DNA from: Georgenia thermotolerans
GTDB taxonomy: Bacteria > Actinomycetota > Actinomycetes > Actinomycetales > Actinomycetaceae
NCBI RefSeq assembly: GCF_009193185.1
Contig: NZ_VUKF01000017.1
Span: 25,310-89,309, forward strand
DNA length: 64,000 bases
Direction of reading: 5' to 3'
Shown here: positions 17,236-25,007 of the stretch, one piece after another
Position numbering within the stretch: the first letter of the stretch is position 1
Layout: each line of letters opens with the position of its first letter
Position numbers and translations under genes: made by a program
The notes under the pieces: generated by a model
What the model was told of the DNA's origin: nothing
Database searches by the model: none
The model's input: the letters and a program-made list of their open reading frames with translations, nothing else

Positions 17236-18177
17236 ATGGCGGCCACCGACTACAACTTGTTGCGCCCGCTACGTGCCCTCCTCGAAGAGCGGAACGTGAC
17301 GAGGGCCGCCGAACGCCTGCACGTCTCGCAGTCGGCCATGTCGATCGCGCTCGCCAAGCTACGTCGGCACTACGGCGACCCGCTGCTCGTCCGTCGAGGC
17401 AATCGGCACGACCTGACGCCGCTCGCCGAGCGCCTCCTCCACGCCCTGCCTCAGGCAATCGCCGAGACGGAACAGATATTCAGGCTGCAGTCCCGGTTTG
17501 ATCCGGTGACGAGCACCCGGTCGTTCGCGATCGCCGGCATCGACTACACGATTGCCCGCATCGCGCCCTCACTGACGCGCATCGTCGAGCGGGAGGCGCC
17601 GAACGTGCGGCTCGAGTTCCCTACCGTCGACGCGGCACTGGTGAACGCCCTCCCCGATTCCCTCCAGACCATCGACGGCGCGATCTTGCCGCACGGATAC
17701 GTCACCGATCAGCCGCGCCTCGACCTGGCCACCGAAGCATGGGTGTGCCTCGTCGACGCGGCGTCCGGCCTCAGCGACAGACCGACCGCCGACGAGCTGC
17801 TGACGCGCCCATGGGTCCACAATCTCGCACCACGCGAGGGCATGGGGCCGGCCAGGCAGCAGCTGCAGTTCCGCGGCATCGACATCTCGATCGCCGCGGT
17901 CACCCCCCACTTCTTTGTCATGCCGACCCTCATCGTCGGAACCGATCGGGTCGCCCTCGTTCCCGAAGGGTTCGCACGCATGGCAGTTCGGCTGGAGCCG
18001 CGACTCCAGGCCGTCGTGCCACCGCTGGACCTCGCCCCCGTTCGCGACGCGTTCTGGTGGCATCCGGATCACGCCTACGACGCGGAGCACGTCTGGCTGC
18101 GTCACGTCCTCGAGCGCGTCGTCGAGGTCATTCGAAATCCTCATGACGGCGATACCCAAAACGCGATTCCCTCATAA
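17236..18177 (+). CDS. LysR-family regulator, NodD-like
   Basis: 313 residues from the ATG at 17236; a GTG at 17224, better spaced to GGAGAG, is an alternative. The helix-turn-helix is LEERNVTRAAERLHVSQSAMS followed by ALAKLRRHYGDPLLVRRG, the NodD-like LysR pattern. The effector domain fills residues 85-300. LysR proteins of this branch often respond to phenolics or flavonoids and activate nearby genes. It stands just upstream of the ring-hydroxylase operon, transcribed in the same direction, so activation of that operon is likely. Confidence 0.87.
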   Translation: MAATDYNLLRPLRALLEERNVTRAAERLHVSQSAMSIALAKLRRHYGDPLLVRRGNRHDLTPLAERLLHALPQAIAETEQIFRLQSRFDPVTSTRSFAIAGIDYTIARIAPSLTRIVEREAPNVRLEFPTVDAALVNALPDSLQTIDGAILPHGYVTDQPRLDLATEAWVCLVDAASGLSDRPTADELLTRPWVHNLAPREGMGPARQQLQFRGIDISIAAVTPHFFVMPTLIVGTDRVALVPEGFARMAVRLEPRLQAVVPPLDLAPVRDAFWWHPDHAYDAEHVWLRHVLERVVEVIRNPHDGDTQNAIPS

Positions 18178-18226
18178 CGGAACTTCGTGGATGGTGTCTT
18201 GCAGCGGAGATGCCCGCGGTCGTAGC

Positions 18227-18244
18227 ATCCGATACGACACGTAC
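18227..18244. promoter_or_regulatory. Shared cargo operator, copy 3 (ring-hydroxylase operon)
   Basis: ATCCG-ATACGACA-CGTAC, ending 7 bases before the GAAGGAG ribosome binding site of the FAD hydroxylase gene. A protein bound here would cover the transcription start or early leader, which suits a repressor. Confidence 0.65.
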
Positions 18245-18263
18245 TGAACACGAAGGAGTGTTG

Positions 18264-19799
18264 GTGAATACCGACGTCGATGTCGTCGTCATCGGGGGTG
18301 GCCCCGTCGGAGCGACCGCACTTGCCCTCGTGGGCCGCCTGGGCCTGACCGCAGTGGGCCTGGAGAAGGACGAGGAGATGTGGCCGACCGCTCGCGCGGT
18401 GCACTTCGACGGCGAGACCATGCGCACGCTGCAGGGTCTGGGCATCGCCGAGAAGTTCGCGGCCGTGACGATCCCGATGAAGCATGTCGAGGTCATCAAC
18501 GAGTCCGGCGAGGTCCTCGTCCACGCCTCGACCGACCACTTCGGCGACCAGGCGTGGAACGACCACATCAGCTTCCACCAGCCCGACGTCGAGCGCCTCA
18601 TCCGCGGGGTCGTCGACGAGACTCCGGGCGTCGAGCTCCGTTGTGGCGTGAGCGTGACGAACCTCCGGAACGTCGACGGCGGCGTCGAGGTCACCGCGGT
18701 GGCGAAGGACGGCACGGCGCAGACAGTGCGCGCCCGCTGGGTGATCGCCGCCGACGGGGCCCGGTCGGGGATCCGCCAGAGCCTCGGGATTCAGAACGAC
18801 AAGTACGGCGAGGACGCCCAGTGGCTCGTCGTCGACGGACAGCTCGTCGGCGCGCCCGGTTACGCGGCCGACATGATTCAGTTCGGCCGACACACCCGGC
18901 CGGCGCTCTGGCTGCGGCTGCCCGGCACGCGGGTGCGCATGGAGTTCATGCTCATGCCCGACGACGACCCGAACGAGATCGTCACGCCCGCCGCCGTCGA
19001 GCGCATCAGCCGCGGCGCCCTGCCGGCGGACAAGTTCGCGCCGGACCGGCAGGCGATCTACACCTTCCGCGGGCGGATCGCTCAGCAGTGGCGCAGCGGG
19101 AACGTCTTCCTCGCGGGCGACGCGGCCCACCAGGCGCCGCCGCTCTTCGGTCAGGGCCTGTGCGCGGGGCTGCGCGACGTCGCGAACCTCGCCTGGAAGC
19201 TCGAGCTCGTCAAGCGCGGCCTCGCCGGCGATGAGCTGCTCGACACTTACGAGAGCGAGCGCAAGCCGCACGCCACCTTCTGGGTGGAGACCGCCGCGAA
19301 CCAGGCAGTCATCATCCAGACCACCGACCCCAAGGTCGCCGAGGGGCGCGACGAGTTCATCAGGGCGAACCCCACCGCCAGCGCCGTCCCCACCTCCCCC
19401 GCCCTCGGCCCCGGCCTGCACGAGGGCGACAGGGACGAGCGCGCCGGGAAGCTCGGCATGCAGCCGATCCTCGTGGACGGCACCCGCCTTGACGACATGG
19501 TCGGGACGCACTTCCTCGTCGTCGCCGACCGCGGGATCTACCACCAGCTGCCCGCCCCGACCAAGGCCGCGCTCGACGACGACGGCGACGTCGTCACGCT
19601 GCTCGACCCGCTCAAGGTCGGCCAGCTCCTCGCGTCGGTCGGAGCCAAGGCCGCTGTCATCCGGCCCGACCACTACATCCTCGGCGTCGGAGACACCGCG
19701 GACGATCTCGACCGCCTGGTGCACAAGATCCCCTCCGTCGCGCGAGCCACCCCCGTTATCGCCACGCAGACCACCACCGTCACCGCTGAAACGCGTTAG
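18264..19799 (+). CDS. FAD-dependent aromatic-ring hydroxylase (MhpA-like)
   Basis: 511 residues from the GTG at 18264, 5 bases after GAAGGAG. The FAD fold opens with VVVIGGGPVGATALAL. The DG motif appears as WVIAADGARSGIRQSLG (about 163-180) and the second FAD motif as VFLAGDAAHQAPPLFGQG (about 280-297). Class A flavoprotein monooxygenases of the phenol/3-(3-hydroxyphenyl)propionate group put an OH next to an existing one, giving a catechol. The C-terminal thioredoxin-like region (about 390-500) is present. Next gene downstream is a dioxygenase that would open the ring produced here. Confidence 0.9.
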   Translation: MNTDVDVVVIGGGPVGATALALVGRLGLTAVGLEKDEEMWPTARAVHFDGETMRTLQGLGIAEKFAAVTIPMKHVEVINESGEVLVHASTDHFGDQAWNDHISFHQPDVERLIRGVVDETPGVELRCGVSVTNLRNVDGGVEVTAVAKDGTAQTVRARWVIAADGARSGIRQSLGIQNDKYGEDAQWLVVDGQLVGAPGYAADMIQFGRHTRPALWLRLPGTRVRMEFMLMPDDDPNEIVTPAAVERISRGALPADKFAPDRQAIYTFRGRIAQQWRSGNVFLAGDAAHQAPPLFGQGLCAGLRDVANLAWKLELVKRGLAGDELLDTYESERKPHATFWVETAANQAVIIQTTDPKVAEGRDEFIRANPTASAVPTSPALGPGLHEGDRDERAGKLGMQPILVDGTRLDDMVGTHFLVVADRGIYHQLPAPTKAALDDDGDVVTLLDPLKVGQLLASVGAKAAVIRPDHYILGVGDTADDLDRLVHKIPSVARATPVIATQTTTVTAETR

Positions 19800-19808
19800 G
19801 AGCACGCC

Positions 19809-20747
19809 ATGGCTTTCAGCCCGATCACCCACATCCGGCACTTCGACATCGCGGTGCCTGATTTCGAGAAGCAGGTCGAGTTCTACAAGAACCACTGGGG
19901 CCTGACCGTCCAGCACGACGACGGCGACGTCGTCTACTTCGCGGCCGAGGGGTCCCCGGAGCAGTACGTGACGCGCGTGCGCCGGTCTGCCGACAAGCGC
20001 CTCGACCTCGTCGCCTTCGGCGCCGCCGACCGGCAGGCCGTCGACACGCTCGCCCAGGACCTCGGCCGCGCCGGCGTCCAGCTGGTCTCCGAGCCCACCG
20101 ACCTCAAGACCCTGGGCGGCGGGTACGGCTTCCGTTTCTTCGACCTCGAGGGCCGCACCATAGAGGTCTCGACCGACGTCGAGGTGCGCCAGCACCGCAA
20201 GATCGAGGAACGCGAGGCGATCCCGGTCCGGCTCTCGCACGTCGTGCTGAACTCGAACGCGCCGGAGACGATGCGAGCCTGGTACGAGAAGCACCTCGGC
20301 TTCCGCCTCTCCGACACGCTCAACCACCCGCACGTCGGCGACCTGTTCTACTTCATGCGCTGCAACTCCCAGCACCACTCGATGGCCATCGCCCGCGGTC
20401 CGCACGCCTCCCTGCAGCACGCCTCGTTCGAGCTGCGCGGCCTCGACGAGTACATGCGCGGCAGCGGGCGCATGATCCGCGCCGGCTACCGGAAGATCTG
20501 GGGCCCCGGGCGGCATGCCGCCGGTGACAACACGTTCACGTACTTCATCGACCCCAACGGGAACACGATGGAGATGACCACCGAGCTCGAGACCATCGAC
20601 GAGGACAGCTGGCACCCGCACATCTTCGACGTGCAGGAGCCGGAGACCTCCGACCAGTGGGGCACCGGCGGCGACATGGACGAGTTCATCACCAAGGAGA
20701 TGTTCAACGACCCGGACACCGGCCTCTTCGTCGCACCGCCGGTCTGA
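19809..20747 (+). CDS. Two-domain extradiol ring-cleavage dioxygenase (VOC superfamily)
   Basis: 312 residues, two vicinal-oxygen-chelate domains (about 5-135 and 140-290). The metal ligands of type I extradiol enzymes are visible in the second domain: His144 (RLSHVVLNS), His204 (LQHASFELRG) and Glu255 (NTMEMTTE), matching the 2-His-1-carboxylate Fe(II) site. It should cleave a substituted catechol by meta cleavage. The C-terminal tail of about 50 residues is rich in acidic and aromatic residues. Nine bases after the hydroxylase, 23 before the FAH hydrolase. Confidence 0.88.
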   Translation: MAFSPITHIRHFDIAVPDFEKQVEFYKNHWGLTVQHDDGDVVYFAAEGSPEQYVTRVRRSADKRLDLVAFGAADRQAVDTLAQDLGRAGVQLVSEPTDLKTLGGGYGFRFFDLEGRTIEVSTDVEVRQHRKIEEREAIPVRLSHVVLNSNAPETMRAWYEKHLGFRLSDTLNHPHVGDLFYFMRCNSQHHSMAIARGPHASLQHASFELRGLDEYMRGSGRMIRAGYRKIWGPGRHAAGDNTFTYFIDPNGNTMEMTTELETIDEDSWHPHIFDVQEPETSDQWGTGGDMDEFITKEMFNDPDTGLFVAPPV

Positions 20748-20770
20748 TTCCAAGGCACGAGGAGAGAGGC

Positions 20771-21796
20771 ATGGCGATGACGCGGTTCGCGATCGGTACC
20801 TTCGTGCTCGATGGTGCCGTGGTCCCGGGCCTGGTTCAGGGCGACGAGCTCCACGACCTGCGATCCGCGCTGCCCGCGGTCTCCGTCACCTCGGAGCTGT
20901 TCTCCGACTGGGAGGCGCACCTCGACCGGCTCGCGGCCTACCTCGCCGCACCAACGGGCGCCCCGCAGCCGCTCGAGGCGCTCGGCGCCGCCGGGCGGCT
21001 GCGGGTGCTGCCCCCGGTGCAGCCGGTCGGACCGATCCTGGCCGCCGGGGCGAACTACCGCGACCACATCATCGAGATGAGCGTCGCGCACAAGCTGGGC
21101 AGGGACGGCGCCTCGGCCGCCGAGCTTCGCGAGGACGCGGCCGCGGAGATCGACGCCCGGATCCGCACCGGTGACCCGTACGTCTGGACCGGGATACCGT
21201 CCGCCGTGAGCGGGGCCTACGACGACGTGCAGCTGCCCGATGTCGGCGCGGACGTCGACTGGGAGCTCGAGCTCGGCGTTGTCATCGGCCGGACCGCACA
21301 CCGTGTCGCCGTCGAGGACGCCCTCGACCACGTGGCGGGCTACACGATCGTCAACGACCTCACGGCCCGCACGCTCGTCCCGCGCGACGACATGGCGAAG
21401 ATCGGCACGGACTGGTTCCGTGCCAAGAACCAGCCGACCTTCTTCCCGACCGGTCCCGTCCTGGTCCCGGCGCGGTTCGTCCCCGACCCGGCCGACCTGC
21501 GCATCCAGCTCCGGCTCAACGGCCAGCTGATGCAGGACGCGACGACGGCGGGCCTGGCGTTCGACGTCCCGAGCCTGATCTCCTACGCATCATCGGTGGC
21601 GATCCTGCAGCCCGGCGACCTGCTGATCACCGGCTCGCCCGCCGGCAACGGCTCCCACTGGAAGCGGTTCCTGCGCCACGGCGACGTCATGGAGTCGACG
21701 ATCACCGGCCTGGGCCGGCAGCGGAACGTTGTTCGCGGGCCGAGCGGGGTCCTGCCGCCGTGGCAGGCATCCCGCCCGGACACGGTGTCGGCGTGA
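20771..21796 (+). CDS. Fumarylacetoacetate hydrolase-family protein 1
   Basis: 341 residues from the ATG at 20771 (GAGGAGAGAGG upstream); an ATG six bases on is possible. Divalent-metal ligands of the family appear in DWELELGVVIGR (two Glu) and IVNDLTARTL (Asp). The C-terminal ILQPGDLLITGSPAGNGSHW is typical. FAH-family enzymes hydrolyse or hydrate the C-C bond of a ring-cleavage product, so it should act right after the dioxygenase. The insertion near 105-140 is longer than in MhpD-like members. Confidence 0.85.
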   Translation: MAMTRFAIGTFVLDGAVVPGLVQGDELHDLRSALPAVSVTSELFSDWEAHLDRLAAYLAAPTGAPQPLEALGAAGRLRVLPPVQPVGPILAAGANYRDHIIEMSVAHKLGRDGASAAELREDAAAEIDARIRTGDPYVWTGIPSAVSGAYDDVQLPDVGADVDWELELGVVIGRTAHRVAVEDALDHVAGYTIVNDLTARTLVPRDDMAKIGTDWFRAKNQPTFFPTGPVLVPARFVPDPADLRIQLRLNGQLMQDATTAGLAFDVPSLISYASSVAILQPGDLLITGSPAGNGSHWKRFLRHGDVMESTITGLGRQRNVVRGPSGVLPPWQASRPDTVSA

Positions 21797-22728
21797 CGAT
21801 CCGCCAGCTCTTCTTCGTCCCACCGGTCCCCCTGCTCGTCGCGGAGGAGCTCGGCCTGCTCGCCGCCGCCGGCCTCGACATCGAGTCGCGGCCGACACGC
21901 TCCAGCGCCGAGCAGCTCGCCGGGCTCCGGTCGGACACCGTCGACGTCGCGGTGACCGCGATGGACAACGTCTTCGTGTGGAACCACCTCGGGGCGGACC
22001 TGAGGATCGTCGCGCAGGTCGAGCAGACCACCGTGCTGAGCGTGTACGCCAGCCCCGACCACCGCACCCTCGCCGACCTCGACGGCGCCACCTTCGCCGT
22101 CGACGCGCTCACCAACGGCTTCGCGATCGTCGCCCGCACCCTCCTGGCGCGCGCAGGTGTCAGCGCGAGGTACGTCGAGACCGGCGGCGTCAAGGAGCGC
22201 TTCGACGCGCTCCTCGGCGGCCGCGCCGACGCGACGCTCCTCGGCCCCCCGCTCGACGCGCTCGCGGACCAGGCGGGGATGGTTCGACTCGCGTCGGCCA
22301 ACGAGGCGTTCCCCGCGCTGCCAGGTCAGGGCGTCGTTGTCCGAGCGCGGCGTTCGCCGCACGAGACGGCCGAGCTCCGCGCGTACCTCGAGGTGCTCCG
22401 CGCGGCGGTCATGGCGACCGAGTCGATGACCGTCGCCGACGGCATTGCCCTTCTCGAGCGCCACGGGTTCCCGGGACGCTCGGCTGCTGACGCGTGGCGT
22501 ACCCGCCCGCGCTCGATCGCGGTCGACGCCGCCGGCCTCTCGCTCGTCGAGGCGCTGCGCGCCCAACTCGACCTCCTGCCCCTGGGATACGCCGGACTCG
22601 ACGGCATCCTCGACGCCTCATTGGCACCAGCCCGAGCACCACAAATACGGTCCGTCCCGTATCGTATTTCTTGTCTTAATGCCCGGCACCCACGGGCCAC
22701 ACTCAACGAGGAGAAGGAATGGATGTGA
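21793..22728 (+). CDS. NMT1/SsuA-like solute-binding fold protein without signal peptide
   Basis: 311 residues, GTG start overlapping the FAH stop. It has the periplasmic-binding-protein fold of the NMT1/THI5 group (VAEELGLLAAAGLDIE, then GATFAVDALTNGFA, then DATLLGPPLDAL) but no signal peptide or lipobox. It therefore probably stays in the cytoplasm. Cytoplasmic members include enzymes such as decarboxylases, so a catalytic role is possible. The last 30 codons run through operator copy 4 and overlap the next gene by 10 bases. The original stop may have been lost. Confidence 0.7.
   Translation: MTIRQLFFVPPVPLLVAEELGLLAAAGLDIESRPTRSSAEQLAGLRSDTVDVAVTAMDNVFVWNHLGADLRIVAQVEQTTVLSVYASPDHRTLADLDGATFAVDALTNGFAIVARTLLARAGVSARYVETGGVKERFDALLGGRADATLLGPPLDALADQAGMVRLASANEAFPALPGQGVVVRARRSPHETAELRAYLEVLRAAVMATESMTVADGIALLERHGFPGRSAADAWRTRPRSIAVDAAGLSLVEALRAQLDLLPLGYAGLDGILDASLAPARAPQIRSVPYRISCLNARHPRATLNEEKEWM
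22645..22662. promoter_or_regulatory. Shared cargo operator, copy 4 (OYE gene)
   Basis: On the plus strand ATACG-GTCCGTCC-CGTAT, a perfect 5+5 inverted repeat, 56 bases before the OYE start. It lies inside the 3' end of the preceding reading frame, which implies an internal promoter for the OYE and EthD genes. Confidence 0.65.
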
Positions 22729-24017
22729 CCACTGCCCGTAGCGCCCGCGAGGTGCTCGGTTCCGAGTTCACGATCAACAAGCTGCCGATCAAGAACCGCA
22801 TCGTCCTCGGGCCGATGTCGGTGCTGCGCCCCACGGAGGACGGCCGCCCGAGCGCCCAGACGATCGCGTTCTTCAAGCGCCGCGCCGCCGGTGGCGTCGG
22901 GCTCATCATCGTCGGCGGCTCGGTGGCGACGGAACGTGCCTGGCGGGAGTCGCCGTTCTCCCCCAACCTTCGCTTCGACAAGGACGAGTTCGTCGCCGAC
23001 CTCAAGCGCCTCACGGACGCGGTGCACGAGTACGACACGCCGGTCTTCGCCCAGCTCTTCCCCAGTTTCGGCAGGATGGGCGTTCCCCGGGACGGCCACC
23101 AGATCTCGGCAGCCAGCCCGAAGCCGGTCAACCTGGGCGTGGCCGGGCTGCCCGACCACGTCTACGTCCCCGGCGGCCGCATCACCCCGCCGCCGCACGA
23201 GGCCACGGTCGCAGAGATCAAGGGGATCGAGGCCGACGTCGTCGCCGCGGCCCGACGCGCCAAGGCCGCCGGCTTCGACGGCCTCGAGATCGGCGCGCAC
23301 ATGTGCTACTTCTACTCGTCGTTCCTCTCGCCGCTGGCGAACCAGCGGACCGACGAGTACGGCGGCTCCGCCGAGAACCGGGCACGTGCCCTGCGTGACG
23401 CCGTCGCCGCGGTCCGGGCCGAGGTCGGCCCCGACTTCCCGATCGGCGTTCGCATGAGCGTGAACGACCACATGCCCGGCGGCCAGGGGCCGGAAGGGTG
23501 GGCCGAGGTGGCCGCCCACATCGTGCCCGGCGGCGTCGACTACATCGCGCTCAGCGACGGCAACTACGAGTCGCTTCGCGAGAACCTGCCCACGCCGTCG
23601 GGCAACATGCTCGCCCACGGCGAGCCGCAGGCGTTCCGCAAGGCCGTCGGGGACGGCGTCCGGCTGTTCCTGTCCAGCACACCGGACCCGCAGCAGGCCG
23701 CCACGGCCATCGCAGCCGGGCACGCCGACGCGACGATGCTCGCGCGGCAGCTGCTCGCCGACCCCGACTACCCCACCAAGGTCGTCGAGGGTCGGGAGTC
23801 GGAGATCGTGTGGTGCGACCAGGCCAACTCCTGCATGCGCCGGCTCATGCTCAACGTCCCGGTGCACTGCCACAAGAATCCGGAGATGGGTCGCGAGGAC
23901 CCGCACGCCAAGCAGGCGAACCTGGGGCAGAACCTGGCCGTCTGGGCGGCGGGCAACCCCGTGCTGATGGGGCTGGCGGACAAGGCCGCGCGCCTGGCAA
24001 CGAAGCGGAAGCGCTGA
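22719..24017 (+). CDS. Old Yellow Enzyme-family NAD(P)H:flavin oxidoreductase
   Basis: 432 residues, a TIM-barrel FMN enzyme. Landmarks are the family signature LSPLANQRTDEYGGSAENRA with the preceding GAHMCYFYSSF, and the late LARQLLADPDYPTKV. It lacks the C-terminal FAD/NAD domains of the 2,4-dienoyl-CoA reductase group. A cysteine region is partly kept: Cys366, Cys372 and Cys384, with normal spacing only between the last two and one usual cysteine missing. A 4Fe-4S cluster is therefore doubtful. Likely reduces an activated C=C bond in the pathway. Confidence 0.85.
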   Translation: MDVTTARSAREVLGSEFTINKLPIKNRIVLGPMSVLRPTEDGRPSAQTIAFFKRRAAGGVGLIIVGGSVATERAWRESPFSPNLRFDKDEFVADLKRLTDAVHEYDTPVFAQLFPSFGRMGVPRDGHQISAASPKPVNLGVAGLPDHVYVPGGRITPPPHEATVAEIKGIEADVVAAARRAKAAGFDGLEIGAHMCYFYSSFLSPLANQRTDEYGGSAENRARALRDAVAAVRAEVGPDFPIGVRMSVNDHMPGGQGPEGWAEVAAHIVPGGVDYIALSDGNYESLRENLPTPSGNMLAHGEPQAFRKAVGDGVRLFLSSTPDPQQAATAIAAGHADATMLARQLLADPDYPTKVVEGRESEIVWCDQANSCMRRLMLNVPVHCHKNPEMGREDPHAKQANLGQNLAVWAAGNPVLMGLADKAARLATKRKR

Positions 24018-24018
24018 C

Positions 24019-24729
24019 GTGACCGGCATCGCCTACAAGCTCACGATCCTCCTCAAGGCGCGTGACGGGCTGGCCCCGGAGGACTTCACGGACGCCTGGC
24101 TGAACCTCGAGGAGAAGCATCCGCTCCGGGCCGCCGGGATGGTGGGGCACACCTTCGACCGGCCACTCGCCGGCGCCTCCCCGATCAAGGCCGCGCAGGC
24201 AGCACCGTTCGATGCCGCCATCGAGACCTGGTGGGAGCGGAAGAACGACGCCGCCGACTGGGTGGTCTCTCGACAGTTCGCGGACCGCTGGCTCCCGGAC
24301 CACCTCGAGCTCCTCGCCGAACCGCCGGCGGCGATCGGCGGCGCCCCGGAGCTGATCTGGGAGCGCGAGCTCGCGGTCGACGCGGCACCGGTCCGTCTCC
24401 TCGTCCTGCCGGTCGCCCTGCGGCGAATGCGATTTGCCGACTTCGCCGACCATTGGACCAGTCAGCACGCCCAGCTCGCACTTGGTGGCCCGGAGACGAA
24501 GGACCGGCTCGTCAGCCTCGAGAACACACCGGCTCCGATCGCACCTCCGGCACGGTTCGCACGAACGCGGTACGACGGCGTCGGGGCGATCACGTTCGAG
24601 TCCCCCGAGGCGCTCACCGCCGAGTTCTCGTGCGACTATTACAAGCAGGTTGTCGCACCTGACGAGCTGCGGTTCACCGACCCGGCGTTCTCAGCAGCGC
24701 TCATCACGGAGCCTGTCACCTTGCACTGA
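24019..24729 (+). CDS. EthD-domain protein, two tandem copies
   Basis: 236 residues with two related halves (about 5-115 and 120-230). Each has a ferredoxin-like dimeric alpha/beta-barrel pattern beginning KLTILLKARDGLAPEDFTDAW and LLVLPVALRRMRFADFADHW. EthD domains occur in ether-degradation clusters and in enzymes that handle polyketides or aromatic intermediates; the biochemical role is poorly known. One base separates it from the OYE gene, so the two are an operon, closed by a strong terminator. Confidence 0.75.
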   Translation: MTGIAYKLTILLKARDGLAPEDFTDAWLNLEEKHPLRAAGMVGHTFDRPLAGASPIKAAQAAPFDAAIETWWERKNDAADWVVSRQFADRWLPDHLELLAEPPAAIGGAPELIWERELAVDAAPVRLLVLPVALRRMRFADFADHWTSQHAQLALGGPETKDRLVSLENTPAPIAPPARFARTRYDGVGAITFESPEALTAEFSCDYYKQVVAPDELRFTDPAFSAALITEPVTLH

Positions 24730-24743
24730 CACACCACAGAGCC

Positions 24744-24779
24744 GAGGCGGGCCCGTACCTTCTGGTGCGGGCCCGCCTC
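24744..24779 (+). terminator. Rho-independent-like terminator after the EthD gene
   Basis: GAGGCGGGCCCG pairs perfectly with CGGGCCCGCCTC, extended by a T-G wobble and three pairs to a TTCT-type loop (about 16 pairs in all). It starts 14 bases past the EthD stop and is followed by AACTCTTGTCT. It separates the ring-cleavage genes from the transporter operon. Confidence 0.8.
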
Positions 24780-24937
24780 AACTCTTGTCTTGGCGCGGTG
24801 CCTGGGGCGTCAGTGGGACATCACGCGCAGAGACAGACGGCCCTCACGGCGGGCGTCGCCCGCGCTGTCAGGGCTAAGACGTCACCCCTCGTCGCATCCC
24901 AGCCATGGAGGCCCTAGACATCCCCCGGCACAAACCA

Positions 24938-24955
24938 GTACGGTGCGTCTCGTAC
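24938..24955. promoter_or_regulatory. Shared cargo operator, copy 5 (transporter operon)
   Basis: GTACG-GTGCGTCT-CGTAC, a perfect 5+5 inverted repeat. First of two copies whose centres are 24 bp apart, directly before the ABC importer operon. Confidence 0.7.
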
Positions 24956-24961
24956 GACGCG

Positions 24962-24979
24962 GTACGGTGCGTATCGTAT
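24962..24979. promoter_or_regulatory. Shared cargo operator, copy 6 (transporter operon)
   Basis: GTACG-GTGCGTAT-CGTAT. It shares eleven consecutive bases (TACGGTGCGTM type) with copy 5. The pair, about two helical turns apart, could allow cooperative binding. Confidence 0.7.
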
Positions 24980-25007
24980 GCTCACCCTCTGAACGGAGCA
25001 CATGTCA

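Larger units (their letters stand above)
24780..25007. other. Leader region of the transporter operon
   Basis: About 230 bases without a gene. The right half holds two tandem operator copies (24938-24955 and 24962-24979), and GGAG at 24995 is the ribosome binding site for the solute-binding protein. Nothing recognisable was seen in the left half. Confidence 0.6.

Noticed and set aside
18141..20753. 870-codon minus-strand frame
   Set aside because: Antisense of the hydroxylase and dioxygenase genes; His/Val/Glu/Gly repetition without any domain.
22326..24029. 567-codon minus-strand frame
   Set aside because: Antisense of the OYE gene; shadow.
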